A stretch of DNA of 32,367 nt from Propionicimonas sp. (GCA_027492575.1 JAPUEM010000155.1:7987-40353); one strand, 5' to 3'. Positions 1 to 9,209 are shown, counted from the stretch's first letter. Numbers and translations: made by a program. The notes: a model not told the origin generated them from the letters alone.

Positions 1-724
1 AGCCTTCGCCGCCGGTGCGGCGCAGCACCTCGGAGAGTCGCTCGGCGCCGGCGATCACGGCCGGGGCGTGCAGCCGTCCGGGCTGGCGGGAGAGCCGCTC
101 GATCGGGCCGGAGACGCTGACCGCGGCGATCACCTTGCCGCTGGGGGAGCGGACCGGGGCCGACACCGAGGCCACGCCGGCCTCGCGTTCGGCGACCGAC
201 TGCGCCCAGCCGCGGCGCCGGACGGTGGCCAGCGCGACGGCGGAGAAGGAGGCGTTCTGCAGGCCGCGCTGGATCCGCTCCGGATCCTCCCAGGCGAGCA
301 GCACCTGGGCCGCCGAGCCGGCGGCCATGGTCAGCTGGGAGCCGACCGGAATGGTGTCGCGCAGGCCGGACGGACGCTCGGCCGCTGCCGCGCAGACGCG
401 GAACTCGCCCTGGCGGCGGAAGAGCTGGGCGGATTCACCGGTGATGTCGCGCAGCCGGGCCAGCACCGGGCCGGCGGTGGCCAGCAGCCGGTCCTCGCCG
501 GCCGCCGAGGCGAGCTCGGTGAGCCGGGGGCCGAGTACGAAACGTCCCTGCAGGTCGCGACTGACCAGCCGGTGGTGTTCCAGCGCTACGGCCAGCCGGT
601 GGGCGGTCGGACGGGCAAGGCCGGTGGCGGTCACCAGGCCGGCGAGAGTGGTAGGGCCCTGTTCCAGGGCGGTCAGCACCAATGCTGCCTTGTCGAGTAC
701 CCCGACACCGCTAGAGTTGTCCAT
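1..724 (-). CDS. ndgR: IclR-family regulator of leucine biosynthesis (NdgR/LtbR-like), 3' end outside window
   Basis: Reading the minus strand from ATG at 724-722 gives 241 open codons running off the window start. The first ~60 residues are a winged helix-turn-helix ([18 protein letters not shown]), followed by an IclR effector domain with [18 protein letters not shown] and the C-terminal [20 protein letters not shown] stretch. IclR proteins are usually 230-260 aa, so only a few residues are missing. It is divergent from leuCD, the arrangement known for actinobacterial NdgR/LtbR, which controls leuCD; that role is inferred from family and position. The start sits 6 nt below a -10-like CAGTAT, so the mRNA is probably leaderless. 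Open frames on the plus strand here are antisense shadows. Confidence 0.88.
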   Translation of the reverse strand, partial: MDNSSGVGVLDKAALVLTALEQGPTTLAGLVTATGLARPTAHRLAVALEHHRLVSRDLQGRFVLGPRLTELASAAGEDRLLATAGPVLARLRDITGESAQLFRRQGEFRVCAAAAERPSGLRDTIPVGSQLTMAAGSAAQVLLAWEDPERIQRGLQNASFSAVALATVRRRGWAQSVAEREAGVASVSAPVRSPSGKVIAAVSVSGPIERLSRQPGRLHAPAVIAGAERLSEVLRRTGGEG

Positions 725-768
725 AGACTGATACTGCCGTCTCGTATCATGAAATGCAAGTCTGATAC
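725..768. promoter_or_regulatory. ndgR-leuC divergent promoter/operator region
   Basis: TGATAC occurs at 729-734 and 763-768 with the inverted copy GTATCA at 744-749, so there is an inverted pair (9-nt spacer) and a second pair sharing the middle arm (13-nt spacer). On the minus strand TTGCAT (759-754), a 17-nt spacer and CAGTAT (736-731) make a plausible promoter ending 6 nt before the ndgR ATG, overlapped by these repeats. I read the repeats as likely operator half-sites for the IclR protein or another regulator; no clear leuC promoter could be fixed. Confidence 0.5.
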
Positions 769-826
769 GGTGAGGTCTGTTAAGAAGAGCCGCCAAAAGC
801 GGCCGACGACACCTGTGGGAGATCCG

Positions 827-2224
<1,398 letters not shown>

Positions 2225-2236
2225 GGAGATCGCGAG

Positions 2237-2842
2237 ATGGACAAGTTCAGCACCCACACCGGGGTCGCCGTCCCGCTGCGCGCCAGCAACGTCGACACCG
2301 ACCAGATCATCCCGGCCGTCTACCTCAAGCGGGTGACCCGCACCGGCTTCGAGGACGGCCTCTTCGCGGCCTGGCGCAACGACCCCGAGTTCGTGCTCAA
2401 CCAGGCCCCGTACACGCCAGGCTCGATCCTGGTCGCCGGGCCCGACTTCGGCACCGGGTCGTCCCGCGAGCACGCCGTCTGGGCCCTGCAGAACTATGGC
2501 TTCAAGGTCGTGATCGGCTCCCGCTTCGGCGACATCTTCCGCTCCAACTCCGGCAAGGCCGGCCTGGTGATCGCCGTGGTCGACCAGGAGGTCGTGGAGA
2601 AGCTGTGGGAGATCGCCGAGAGCGAGCCGGGCATCGAGTTCACTGTCGACCTGCACCACCGCACCGTCGAGGCCGCCGACAACGTCTTCTCCTTCGAGAT
2701 CGACGACTACACCCGGCATCGCCTGCTGGAGGGCCTGGACGACATCGGCCTCACCCTGACCCACGTCGACCTGATCGAGGCCTACGAGGCGAAGCGTCCG
2801 GCCTTCCTGCCGCGCACCCTCCCGGCCCGCACCGCCGGCTGA
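2237..2842 (+). CDS. leuD: 3-isopropylmalate dehydratase, small subunit
   Basis: Aconitase swivel-domain protein of 201 aa, the partner of LeuC. Family motifs include [16 protein letters not shown] near residue 17, the [11 protein letters not shown] loop near 75 and [17 protein letters not shown] near 95. The start has an AAGGAG ribosome site at 2223-2228, overlapping the leuC stop, so the two are one operon and probably translationally coupled. Nothing unusual is visible. Confidence 0.97.
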   Translation: MDKFSTHTGVAVPLRASNVDTDQIIPAVYLKRVTRTGFEDGLFAAWRNDPEFVLNQAPYTPGSILVAGPDFGTGSSREHAVWALQNYGFKVVIGSRFGDIFRSNSGKAGLVIAVVDQEVVEKLWEIAESEPGIEFTVDLHHRTVEAADNVFSFEIDDYTRHRLLEGLDDIGLTLTHVDLIEAYEAKRPAFLPRTLPARTAG

Positions 2843-2868
2843 CTCCGTCCAGGCCGAGCCGGTAGTCT
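2839..2868 (+). promoter_or_regulatory. Candidate promoter for the plsC-like gene
   Basis: CTGACT (2839-2844), 18-nt spacer, TAGTCT (2863-2868). It overlaps the leuD stop codon and would give a leader of about 24 nt with GAGAGGGG before the GTG start at 2899. The -10 matches the actinobacterial TAnnnT pattern; the -35 is moderate. Confidence 0.4.
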
Positions 2869-2898
2869 CTCGCCAACGCGCGACGAGAGGGGCATGCC

Positions 2899-3651
2899 GT
2901 GGGAGAGCTTGAGCCTGCGACCGCGGTCGCCCGCCTGAAGCTGCGTGACGCGAACCCCACGCCCGTCCAGCCGGCCTACCGGCGGATGGCGGGGTTCGTC
3001 GGCTGGTTGATGCGCCGCCTCACCAAGCAGGATTGGGACGACGCCCCCGACCTGCCGCGTTCCGGCGGCGTGGTGGTCGTCGCCAATCACATCTCCAACG
3101 CCGACCCGCTGGTGCTGGCCCAGTACGTGGTCTGGCAGGGCCGCTGGCCGCGATTCCTGGCCAAGATCGAGGTCTGGTCGATGCCGATCGCCGGCTGGGC
3201 GGTGAAGGCCACCGGGCAGATCCCGGTACGCCGCGGCGCGCACGACGCCTCAGACTCGCTGGCCGCCGCCAAGGAGGCGCTGGCCGCAGGGGAGTGCGTG
3301 CTGGTCTACCCGGAGGGCACCATCACCACCGCTCCCGGCGGCTGGCCGATGACCGGACGCACCGGCGCCGTCCGGCTCGCGCTGGCGACCGGGGTGCCAC
3401 TGGTGCCGATCGGCCAGTGGGGGGCGCAGAAGCTGCTCGGCGGCAAGAAGCCCGCCTGGCCCCGGCTCATCCCCAAACCCACCATGACCCTGCGCACCGG
3501 CCCGCCGGTCGACCTCTCCGATCTCGCCGGACGCGAGGACGCCGAGGCCGTCGCGATCGCCACCGACCGCATGATGGCCGCGATCACCGCCGTCGTGGAA
3601 CGGATCCGCGGCGAGTCCGCGCCGTCCGAACGCTTCGACCCGCGCGCCTGA
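2899..3651 (+). CDS. 1-acyl-sn-glycerol-3-phosphate acyltransferase family protein
   Basis: Membrane-associated PlsC-type acyltransferase, 250 aa, expected to acylate lysophosphatidic acid or a related acceptor in phospholipid synthesis. Acyltransferase motif I is NHISNAD (NHx4D, near residue 68), motif II GQIPVRRG near 109, motif III YPEGTI near 136 and a proline-containing GVPLVPIGQWG near 166. GTG 2899 is preferred for its GAGAGGGG site; the nearby ATG 2894 is in another frame. It follows leuD by 56 nt but may have its own promoter. Actinobacteria carry several paralogues, so the exact acceptor cannot be told. Confidence 0.88.
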   Translation: MGELEPATAVARLKLRDANPTPVQPAYRRMAGFVGWLMRRLTKQDWDDAPDLPRSGGVVVVANHISNADPLVLAQYVVWQGRWPRFLAKIEVWSMPIAGWAVKATGQIPVRRGAHDASDSLAAAKEALAAGECVLVYPEGTITTAPGGWPMTGRTGAVRLALATGVPLVPIGQWGAQKLLGGKKPAWPRLIPKPTMTLRTGPPVDLSDLAGREDAEAVAIATDRMMAAITAVVERIRGESAPSERFDPRA

Positions 3652-3713
3652 CGGGCTGGGAGTCAGCCAGCCCGACCATCGCTATTGGAACCCGACTGAC
3701 TCACCCAACCACC

Positions 3714-3790
3714 GTCATCCCGGACTTGATCCGGGATCTCGAGTCCCCACGTGCTTACGTAGGAGATCCCGGGTCGTAGCCCGGGATGAC
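3714..3790. repeat. Dispersed palindrome, family A (full copy)
   Basis: Begins GTCATCCCGG and ends CCGGGATGAC. The two arms (about 27 nt each, ending GGGATCTC before the loop) match except for a few positions. The same termini recur at 9085-9143 and, as a single arm, at 20935-20961. It lies between the convergent ends of the acyltransferase gene and yhfW and could act as a bidirectional transcription stop. Confidence 0.75.
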
Positions 3791-3825
3791 GTGGCTAGGA
3801 CGGGCGTTCGGCGACGAGGGTCCGA

Positions 3826-3853
3826 CCCTTCGTCAGGCTCAGGGATCGTCGTG
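3826..3853. repeat. Dispersed palindrome, family B (single arm)
   Basis: GACCCTTCGTCAGGCTCAGG followed by GATCGTCG. Its reverse complement, CGATCCCTGAGCCTGACGAA..., is a diverged copy of one arm of the large palindrome at 28136-28200. It abuts the stop codon of yhfW. Confidence 0.5.
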
Positions 3854-3857
3854 AGGA

Positions 3858-5093
3858 TCAGGTGTCTGCGAGGAGTTGGACTGCGTTGCCGATGCCGAGC
3901 CGGGCAGCGTCCAGACCCAACCAAGCGGCGACCCCGGCTCCGATGTCGGCCAGTGAGTCCAAGTCGGGGGCCAGCCGGGGGGTTCCGGACTGGTCTCCGC
4001 CCCGCACGGCGAGCACGGGGGTGAACTCGCGGGTGTGGAAGGGGTGGCCGATGGTGGGGTCGTTTCCGTGGTCGCCGGTGACGACCAGCAGGCCGTCCGG
4101 GCCCAGTTCGGCCAGCAGCGCGGGCATCGCCGCGTCCACCTGTTCGAGCAGGGCGGTGTAGCGGGCGGCATCCTGCTGGTGGCCGGCGAGGTCGGTCTGC
4201 TGGACGTTGGCCACGGTGAGCCCGCCACGCCGGACGCCAGCGCCGGCGTGGGCGAGCACCCGCTCGGTCTCCACCCCCGGGCGGTAGTCCGCGCCACGGG
4301 CGACCAGGATGTCGGCCGCCTTTCCGACCAGGGTGACCGGCAGGCCGGCGAAATCGGCCAACTGCGGCAGTTGCCGCTCGTGGTCGATCTCGACTCCGAG
4401 GTGCTGCACCTGCAGGCCGCCGAGCCGGTAGAAGCCGCTGGCGGGGGTGTCCAGGCCGATGGTGCCGTCCGCACCCGTCCGCACCGAGGCGGCCAGCGGC
4501 CGGTCGGAGTGGCCGCCCACGGCGATCACCCGGGCGACCGGGGCGTGCTCGCGCACCAGGGTCGCGATCGCCAGGATCTCCTCCCAGGAGAGGTCGTCCA
4601 GGCTGGCCGAGACGTTCCAGTTGAGCCCGGGATCGGCCTCCAGGTTGTCGTGGACGAGCGCTGCCCCGTCCACCACCAGCAGGGGCTGGTCTCCCTCGAA
4701 GAGTTCCACGCTGTGACCCGCCGCTTCGAGGACGGCGGTGAGTTCGGGGAGGCGCTCGCCCACCCGGCACATCACCACGTGGGACATGTCGGCGCCCATC
4801 ATGGTCTGGTGGCCGGCGAAGGTGTCCGCGCCCGGGTAGCCCAGCGCCGATCGCCGCGCGCCGGCCGGCCGGCCCGATGAGCCGGAGAGCTCGAGGTCCG
4901 GACGCAGCGCGGCCAGCCCGATGCCGGCCAGGTTGGGCAGGGCGATCTCCCGTCCGCGCTGCTTCCGCGACCAGCTCACCAGCGAGCCGAGGGTGTCGGC
5001 CCGGAGGTCTCCGGGTCGCAGCGTCCCCGCGTCCGGCATGGCGCCCACGCCGAAGCCGTCGACGACCAGGATCAGCGCGCGACGCGCGGTCAT
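3858..5093 (-). CDS. yhfW: YhfW-like phosphopentomutase-family metalloenzyme
   Basis: Alkaline-phosphatase-superfamily enzyme of 411 aa. Metal-site motifs are seen: VVDGFGVGAMPDA at the N-terminus, GADTFAGHQTMMG near residue 91, and near the C-terminus TGDHGNDPTIGHPFHTRE. True phosphopentomutase (DeoB) has TPSGHWE in the middle motif; the GHQxxMG version here, with NLEADPG and DTPASGFY blocks, instead matches what I recall of E. coli YhfW. The substrate of YhfW is not known. It is last of the yhfZ-yhfX-yhfW operon and its ATG overlaps the yhfX stop by 4 nt. A plain deoB annotation is possible from automated tools but I think it is wrong. Confidence 0.85.
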   Translation of the reverse strand: MTARRALILVVDGFGVGAMPDAGTLRPGDLRADTLGSLVSWSRKQRGREIALPNLAGIGLAALRPDLELSGSSGRPAGARRSALGYPGADTFAGHQTMMGADMSHVVMCRVGERLPELTAVLEAAGHSVELFEGDQPLLVVDGAALVHDNLEADPGLNWNVSASLDDLSWEEILAIATLVREHAPVARVIAVGGHSDRPLAASVRTGADGTIGLDTPASGFYRLGGLQVQHLGVEIDHERQLPQLADFAGLPVTLVGKAADILVARGADYRPGVETERVLAHAGAGVRRGGLTVANVQQTDLAGHQQDAARYTALLEQVDAAMPALLAELGPDGLLVVTGDHGNDPTIGHPFHTREFTPVLAVRGGDQSGTPRLAPDLDSLADIGAGVAAWLGLDAARLGIGNAVQLLADT

Positions 5094-5953
5094 GAGGCGA
5101 AGCCGGAGCCCAGGCTCCAGCCGGCCGGCAGTCGCGGCTCGCCCGCCCCGACCCGAAGCTCCGAGAACGGCGCCGGGCGTCCGTTGGCGTCGAAGAAGCC
5201 TTCCAGCACCGGAGCGTCGCCACCCAGCCCGGAGACCACGGCGACCAGCGAGCGGGTCACGAAGATCTGGGTGCGGAAGGCCATGACGACGCCGTCGCCG
5301 ACCTGAACCGGCGCCTCGGGGGCGATCCGCCGGTAGTAGTCGATGAACTCGGCCGGCTCCTCGCGGACGGCGGCCGGCACATCGCCGGCGGCGGTCCGGA
5401 CCACGGCGTTGAGGGCGTGCGCCCGGTCGTAGAAGCCACCCCCGAAGACTGATGGTCCGGTGCCGTCCTGGTGGGCGATCTCGGTGACGTAGACCATCGC
5501 CGGCACCTCGGCCAGCGCGTCGTTCACCGCGTGGTACGGGGTCGTGCCGGTCAGCGCATGCCCTGGCTCGGCGTGGGTGGCGCCCAGCCGGGCGAGCTCG
5601 CCCAGGGTGGCCACCGAGGAGAGGCTGGGCAGATCGACGATCGGCCGCTCCAGGCCCTCCGCCCGCAGGGCGTCCGCCGCCGCCAGGACACGGCCCAGGG
5701 TCGCGGTCGGGATGGGACGCTGCTCGGCCTCGGAGAAGAGGACGCAGGCGAAGCCGGTGACCCCCGCCACCCGGACGCCCGGGATCTCGGCCGCCGCCCG
5801 GTGGATCTCGGCGACCTGCTCCGGGCCGAAACCGCCCTCCTGGCCGGGGTAGACGTCCTCGGGCGCGCCCGCGATCCGCAGCATGACGTCCTGGACGAAG
5901 CCGGCCCGGGCGGCGACCGCCCCAACCGCACGCAGGTTCTCCAGGTCGTACAC
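5090..5953 (-). CDS. yhfX: YhfX-like PLP-racemase-family protein, N-terminally truncated
   Basis: 287 aa from GTG 5953. Blocks shared with E. coli YhfX (as I recall it) are VYPGQEGGF, THAEPGHALTGTTP, VFGGGFYDRAHA and VMAFRTQIFVTRS. YhfX is about 387 aa and belongs to the alanine-racemase-like fold; its first ~120 residues, with the presumed PLP lysine (MTKQFGRNP region), have no counterpart here. Codons upstream of the GTG (RPSAVTV) still resemble the family, but the yhfZ stop lies 40 nt away, so the N-terminal part appears deleted. No other frame nearby encodes it. There is no clear ribosome site. It may be a decayed gene, an assembly collapse, or a domain with a non-PLP role. The stop overlaps the yhfW start. 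Confidence 0.75.
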   Translation of the reverse strand: MYDLENLRAVGAVAARAGFVQDVMLRIAGAPEDVYPGQEGGFGPEQVAEIHRAAAEIPGVRVAGVTGFACVLFSEAEQRPIPTATLGRVLAAADALRAEGLERPIVDLPSLSSVATLGELARLGATHAEPGHALTGTTPYHAVNDALAEVPAMVYVTEIAHQDGTGPSVFGGGFYDRAHALNAVVRTAAGDVPAAVREEPAEFIDYYRRIAPEAPVQVGDGVVMAFRTQIFVTRSLVAVVSGLGGDAPVLEGFFDANGRPAPFSELRVGAGEPRLPAGWSLGSGFAS

Positions 5954-5993
5954 GGTGACCGCGCTCGGCCGGGCGGCGAGTGGTCGGTGGGCG

Positions 5994-6911
5994 TCAGTAG
6001 GCGGGGAAGCGGCGGCCGGCCAGGACGTCGTCCAGGACGGTGTGGACCTGGTCGAGGTCGAGGTCGTCGAAGAGGGCCTTGGGCACCCGGTTCGAGCCTT
6101 CGCGGACGGCCAGCACCGCGTGGGTGCTGCGCGCGGTGTCGGGCAGTTCCTGCACGGTGACCGCGGCGTGCAGGTGCTGGTCGATCTCGTCGACGTTCCA
6201 GACGGTGGCGTCGATCCGTCCGGCGGCGAACTCGTCGTCCAGCTGGGAGTAGAAGGTGTCGACGAAGGTGACGTCCCGGCCGCCGAAGACGCTCTCGACC
6301 AGGTGGGTCTGGTCGGCCGAGGCGCGGTCGATCGCCACCCGCAGGCCGGGGGTGGTCAGCTCCAGGCCCTGCGCGAGGACGATGCCGTGGGCGCCGACGT
6401 AGGTGGCCGGCCCGAGGTCGGCCAGTTCCCGGACCGGGAGTTCGTCGCGCTGCAGGTCGAAGGCCAGGCCCGAGGTGACCGCGATGTCCATGCTGCCCTG
6501 GACCAGGGCGTTGAGCCGGCCCTTCGAGCCCCGCTGGTAGAGCAGGTCGAACGGGATGCCGAGCTCCTTGAAGGCCGACAGGAAGCCCGAGGCCAGGCCT
6601 TCGTACCGCCGCGAGTAGGGCAGCGGCATCGACATGGTGAGGGTCTGCAGGCCACCCAGCTCCCACAACAGCGCGCGGTCGGCCGCGTCCAGGGTGGTGC
6701 CCGAGCGGCCATGCGAACTCGTGCGGATCGCCCCGGATTGCTCCAGTAGCTGCAGGCCGGCCTGCACCGTCCCGTTGCCGAAGCCGAGTTCGACCGCGAT
6801 ATCCCGGGCCCGCGGCAGTTGTTCGCCGACGGGCAGGGCCAGTAGCTGCCGCGAGAGCTGCATCGCCGCGAGCCCGTTGCGCGACATGAAGGGCGCCATG
6901 TCCACCGTCAT
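5994..6911 (-). CDS. yhfZ: YhfZ-like transcriptional regulator with substrate-binding-type effector domain
   Basis: About 305 aa. An N-terminal GntR-like winged helix (LPRARDIAVELGFGNGTVQ, then LEQSGAI) is followed by a periplasmic-binding-protein-like effector domain. Signature blocks match my memory of E. coli YhfZ: MPLPYSRRYEGLASG, ELADLGPATYVGAHGIVLAQ-like, RASADQ, VWNVDE and a C-terminal PAY. First gene of the yhf operon, probable autoregulator. ATGs exist at 6917 and 6911; the -10 box ends at 6918, so transcription should begin at or near 6911, and I use that leaderless start. A 705-codon open frame continues upstream only as antisense of ddl. Confidence 0.87.
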   Translation of the reverse strand: MTVDMAPFMSRNGLAAMQLSRQLLALPVGEQLPRARDIAVELGFGNGTVQAGLQLLEQSGAIRTSSHGRSGTTLDAADRALLWELGGLQTLTMSMPLPYSRRYEGLASGFLSAFKELGIPFDLLYQRGSKGRLNALVQGSMDIAVTSGLAFDLQRDELPVRELADLGPATYVGAHGIVLAQGLELTTPGLRVAIDRASADQTHLVESVFGGRDVTFVDTFYSQLDDEFAAGRIDATVWNVDEIDQHLHAAVTVQELPDTARSTHAVLAVREGSNRVPKALFDDLDLDQVHTVLDDVLAGRRFPAY

Positions 6912-6917
6912 GCTCAT

Positions 6918-6946
6918 ACAATATCCGGGATATTGGTTATTTACAA
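6918..6946 (-). promoter_or_regulatory. yhfZ promoter with 17-bp palindromic operator
   Basis: On the minus strand: TTGTAA (6946-6941), exactly 17 nt, TATTGT (6923-6918), then ATG at 6917 and 6911. A perfect palindrome, CAATATCC-G-GGATATTG, spans 6919-6935, covering most of the -10 and half of the spacer. A protein bound there would block RNA polymerase, which fits autorepression by YhfZ; the assignment to YhfZ is inference. Confidence 0.75.
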
Positions 6947-7016
6947 GAGGGCGGGTTGCGCAGGCTCGCCCATGGGAAGCGGGTAGTCTGCTGGGCGAAC
7001 GTCGAGAAGGGGCCAG

Positions 7017-8129
7017 ATGACCGCGCCACGTCCTACCGTCGCCCTGATCTTCGGGGGGGCCAGCTCCGAACACGAGATCTCCTGCCTCACCGCGGGGGGC
7101 GTGCTGCGCGCCATCGACGGCTGCGAGGTGGTCGCGATCGGGATCACCGGCCAGGGCGACTGGGTGCGGGTGCCGCTGGAGACGGTGGCCGGCTACCAGG
7201 TGACGGACGGGGCGCCGCTGCCGCGGGTGGCCGACGACCTGCCGCGGGCGGTGCTGCTGCGCGGGCCGGACGGTCCCCAGGTGGCCACCCGCGACGGCGA
7301 CCGGCTCACCGACCTGGTCGGCATTGACCTGGCCTTCGCGCTGCTGCACGGCCCCTACGGCGAGGACGGCACCATCCAGGGCCTCTTCGAGATGCTCGGG
7401 GTGCGGTACGTCGGCGCCGGGGTGGCTGCCAGCGCGATCGGCATGGACAAGGACCTGATGAAGCGGGCGATGTGGTCGGCCGGGCTGCCGGTCGGCCGCT
7501 GGATCGCGATCAACCCCGGCCACTGGCAGCGCGATCCGGAGCGTTGGACGGCGGCGGTCGCCGGCCTGGGCTACCCGGTCTTCGTGAAGCCGGCGCGGGG
7601 CGGGTCGAGCCTGGGCATCTCGCGGGTCGATTCGCCCGAGGGGCTGGCCGCCGCGGTCGAACTCGCCCTTCAGTACGACCCCAAGATCGTCGTCGAGGCG
7701 GGCTTCGTGGGCTGCCGGGAGATCGAGATCGCCGTGCTGCAGGGACGGGACGGGCAGCCGCCGCGGGCGTCCGTGCCGGGTGAGATCGTGCTGCGCCGCC
7801 GCGACATGTTCTACGACTTCGAATCCAAGTACCTCGACGATGACGACGTCAGCCTCGACGCCCCGGCCAAGCTGAGCCCCGAGCAGGCCGAGCAGGCCCG
7901 GGCGCTGGCCGCCCGCACCTTCGACGCGATGAATGTCGAGGGGCTGGCCCGGGTGGATCTCTTCCTCAACCCGGTGGGGGAGTTCTTCGTCAACGAGCTC
8001 AACACCATGCCGGGCTTCACCCGTACCTCGATGTTCCCGCTGCTGTGGCAGGCCACCGGGCTGGGCTACTCCGCGCTGGTCCGCGAGCTGATCGAGCTGG
8101 GCCTGGCCCAAAGGCCGGGGCTGCGCTGA
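7017..8129 (+). CDS. ddl: D-alanine--D-alanine ligase
   Basis: ATP-grasp ligase, 370 aa, that makes D-Ala-D-Ala for peptidoglycan in the cytoplasm. N-terminal VALIFGGASSEHEIS (family signature), HGPYGEDGTIQG near residue 112, the ATP-grasp KPARGGSSLGIS loop near 192, and NELNTMPGFT near 331 holding metal and substrate ligands. ATG 7017 has AGAAGGGG at 7005-7012. thiL overlaps the stop by 1 nt (TGATG). It is divergent from the yhf operon, with 105 nt between the starts, in which TAGTCT at 6984-6989 is a possible -10. Confidence 0.96.
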   Translation: MTAPRPTVALIFGGASSEHEISCLTAGGVLRAIDGCEVVAIGITGQGDWVRVPLETVAGYQVTDGAPLPRVADDLPRAVLLRGPDGPQVATRDGDRLTDLVGIDLAFALLHGPYGEDGTIQGLFEMLGVRYVGAGVAASAIGMDKDLMKRAMWSAGLPVGRWIAINPGHWQRDPERWTAAVAGLGYPVFVKPARGGSSLGISRVDSPEGLAAAVELALQYDPKIVVEAGFVGCREIEIAVLQGRDGQPPRASVPGEIVLRRRDMFYDFESKYLDDDDVSLDAPAKLSPEQAEQARALAARTFDAMNVEGLARVDLFLNPVGEFFVNELNTMPGFTRTSMFPLLWQATGLGYSALVRELIELGLAQRPGLR

Positions 8130-9070
8130 TGGGCACGGTCGGCGACATCGGCGAGTTCGAGCTGATCGCCGAGATCACAGCCCGGCTGCCCACCGCCCCC
8201 GGCGTCCTGGTCGGCCCTGGCGACGACTGCGCGGTCTTCCTGCCGGACGGTCCGGTCGCGGTCTCCACCGACACCATGGTCGAAGGCAGGCACTGGCGTC
8301 CGAACTGGTCGGGGCCGGGCGATGTCGGCCGCAAGGCGGTGGCCTCCGCCACCGCGGATCTGGAGGCCGAGGGGGCCCGTCCGATCGGGCTGGTGATGAG
8401 CCTGGCGCTGCCGGGCGACACCCCGGCCGAGTGGGTGCGCGGGTTCAGCGCCGGGGTGCGCGCGGAGTGCGCCAAGGCCGGCATCCTGCTGCTGGGTGGC
8501 GACACCACCGGCGCCGAGCAGATCGTGGTGACCGCGACCGTCTTCGGCGACCTGGGCGGACGGGCTCCGGTCACCCGGGCCGGTGCGCGTCCGGGCGACG
8601 TGGTCGCGATCCGCGGCCGACTGGGCTGGGCCGAAGCCGGACTGGCCGTGCTGAACCGCGGCTTCCGCTCGCCGGCGGCCGTGGTGAACGCCCATCGCGT
8701 CCCGGAACCGCCCTACGGGCAGGGAGTCGTGGCGGCGCTCGCCGGGGCGACCGCCATGATCGACGTCTCGGACGGGCTGCTGGCCGATCTCGGGCACATC
8801 GCCCGTGCCTCCGGGGTGGTCATCGACCTCGACCCGGCGGCCTTCGACATCGCCGAGCCGCAGACCGCGGTCGCGGCGGCCTTGGGCGGCAAGGACCCGC
8901 TGGCCTTCGTCCTGACCGGCGGCGACGACCACGCCCTGGCCGCCTGCTTCGCACCCGCCGACGTCCCCGAGGGGTGGCAGGTCGTCGGGTCGGTCTCGTC
9001 CGGTGATCCCGCCGTCCTCGTGGCCGGCGAGCCGTGGAACGGCTCTCCCGGCTGGTCCCACTTCGGCTGA
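8129..9070 (+). CDS. thiL: Thiamine-monophosphate kinase
   Basis: AIR-synthase-related (PurM-like) kinase of 313 aa, converting thiamine phosphate to thiamine diphosphate. The family start GDIGEFELIAEI, the metal-binding GPGDDCAV near residue 30, STDTMVEGRHW near 50, GRKAVASATADLEAEGA near 70 and the glycine-rich LLLGGDTTGA near 123 are all present. The start overlaps the ddl stop by one base, so translation is coupled. No thiamine riboswitch is seen upstream, as expected for an internal operon gene. Confidence 0.95.
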   Translation: MGTVGDIGEFELIAEITARLPTAPGVLVGPGDDCAVFLPDGPVAVSTDTMVEGRHWRPNWSGPGDVGRKAVASATADLEAEGARPIGLVMSLALPGDTPAEWVRGFSAGVRAECAKAGILLLGGDTTGAEQIVVTATVFGDLGGRAPVTRAGARPGDVVAIRGRLGWAEAGLAVLNRGFRSPAAVVNAHRVPEPPYGQGVVAALAGATAMIDVSDGLLADLGHIARASGVVIDLDPAAFDIAEPQTAVAAALGGKDPLAFVLTGGDDHALAACFAPADVPEGWQVVGSVSSGDPAVLVAGEPWNGSPGWSHFG

Positions 9071-9084
9071 CTGGCGACGGTCTT

Positions 9085-9143
9085 GTCATTCCGGCGAAGG
9101 CCGGAATCTCAGGTGGAGAGATCCCGGCCTTCGCCGGGATGAC
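9085..9143. repeat. Dispersed palindrome, family A (full copy)
   Basis: GTCATTCCGGCGAAGGCCGG ... CCGGCCTTCGCCGGGATGAC; the two arms are near-perfect reverse complements, and each arm is itself a small hairpin (CCGGC-GAA-GGCCGG). Between thiL and ftsK, where it could end the ddl-thiL transcript. Confidence 0.8.
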
Positions 9144-9196
9144 GATGGGGTGGCGGTTCCCGGCGTGGCCCTCTGGGCTGCACTGCCGCTGTGGTC

Positions 9197-9202
9197 TAGG
9201 CT
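9197..9202 (+). promoter_or_regulatory. -10 element placing ftsK on a leaderless transcript
   Basis: TAGGCT ends 7 nt before the ftsK ATG at 9210 and no ribosome site is visible, so transcription is expected to begin at or within a base of the start codon. No good -35 is seen. Confidence 0.45.
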
Positions 9203-9209
9203 GCGATCC

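Noticed and set aside
68..826. Plus-strand open frame continuing upstream of leuC
   Set aside because: It is antisense to the IclR regulator, and LeuC has its usual start at 827 with a ribosome site; homologues do not have a 250-residue N-terminal extension.
3858..5093. Calling the metalloenzyme deoB (phosphopentomutase)
   Set aside because: The DeoB motif TPSGHWE is replaced by GADTFAGHQTMMG and the operon partners are YhfX and YhfZ, so YhfW is the better fit.
7017..7327. Plus-strand frame 6956-7327 overlapping the ddl start
   Set aside because: It lies in another frame of ddl, is Arg/Gly-rich and starts upstream of the ddl ribosome site without support.
6918..8111. N-terminal extension of yhfZ to 705 codons
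   Set aside because: The extension is antisense to ddl, low in complexity, and lies upstream of the clear yhfZ promoter.
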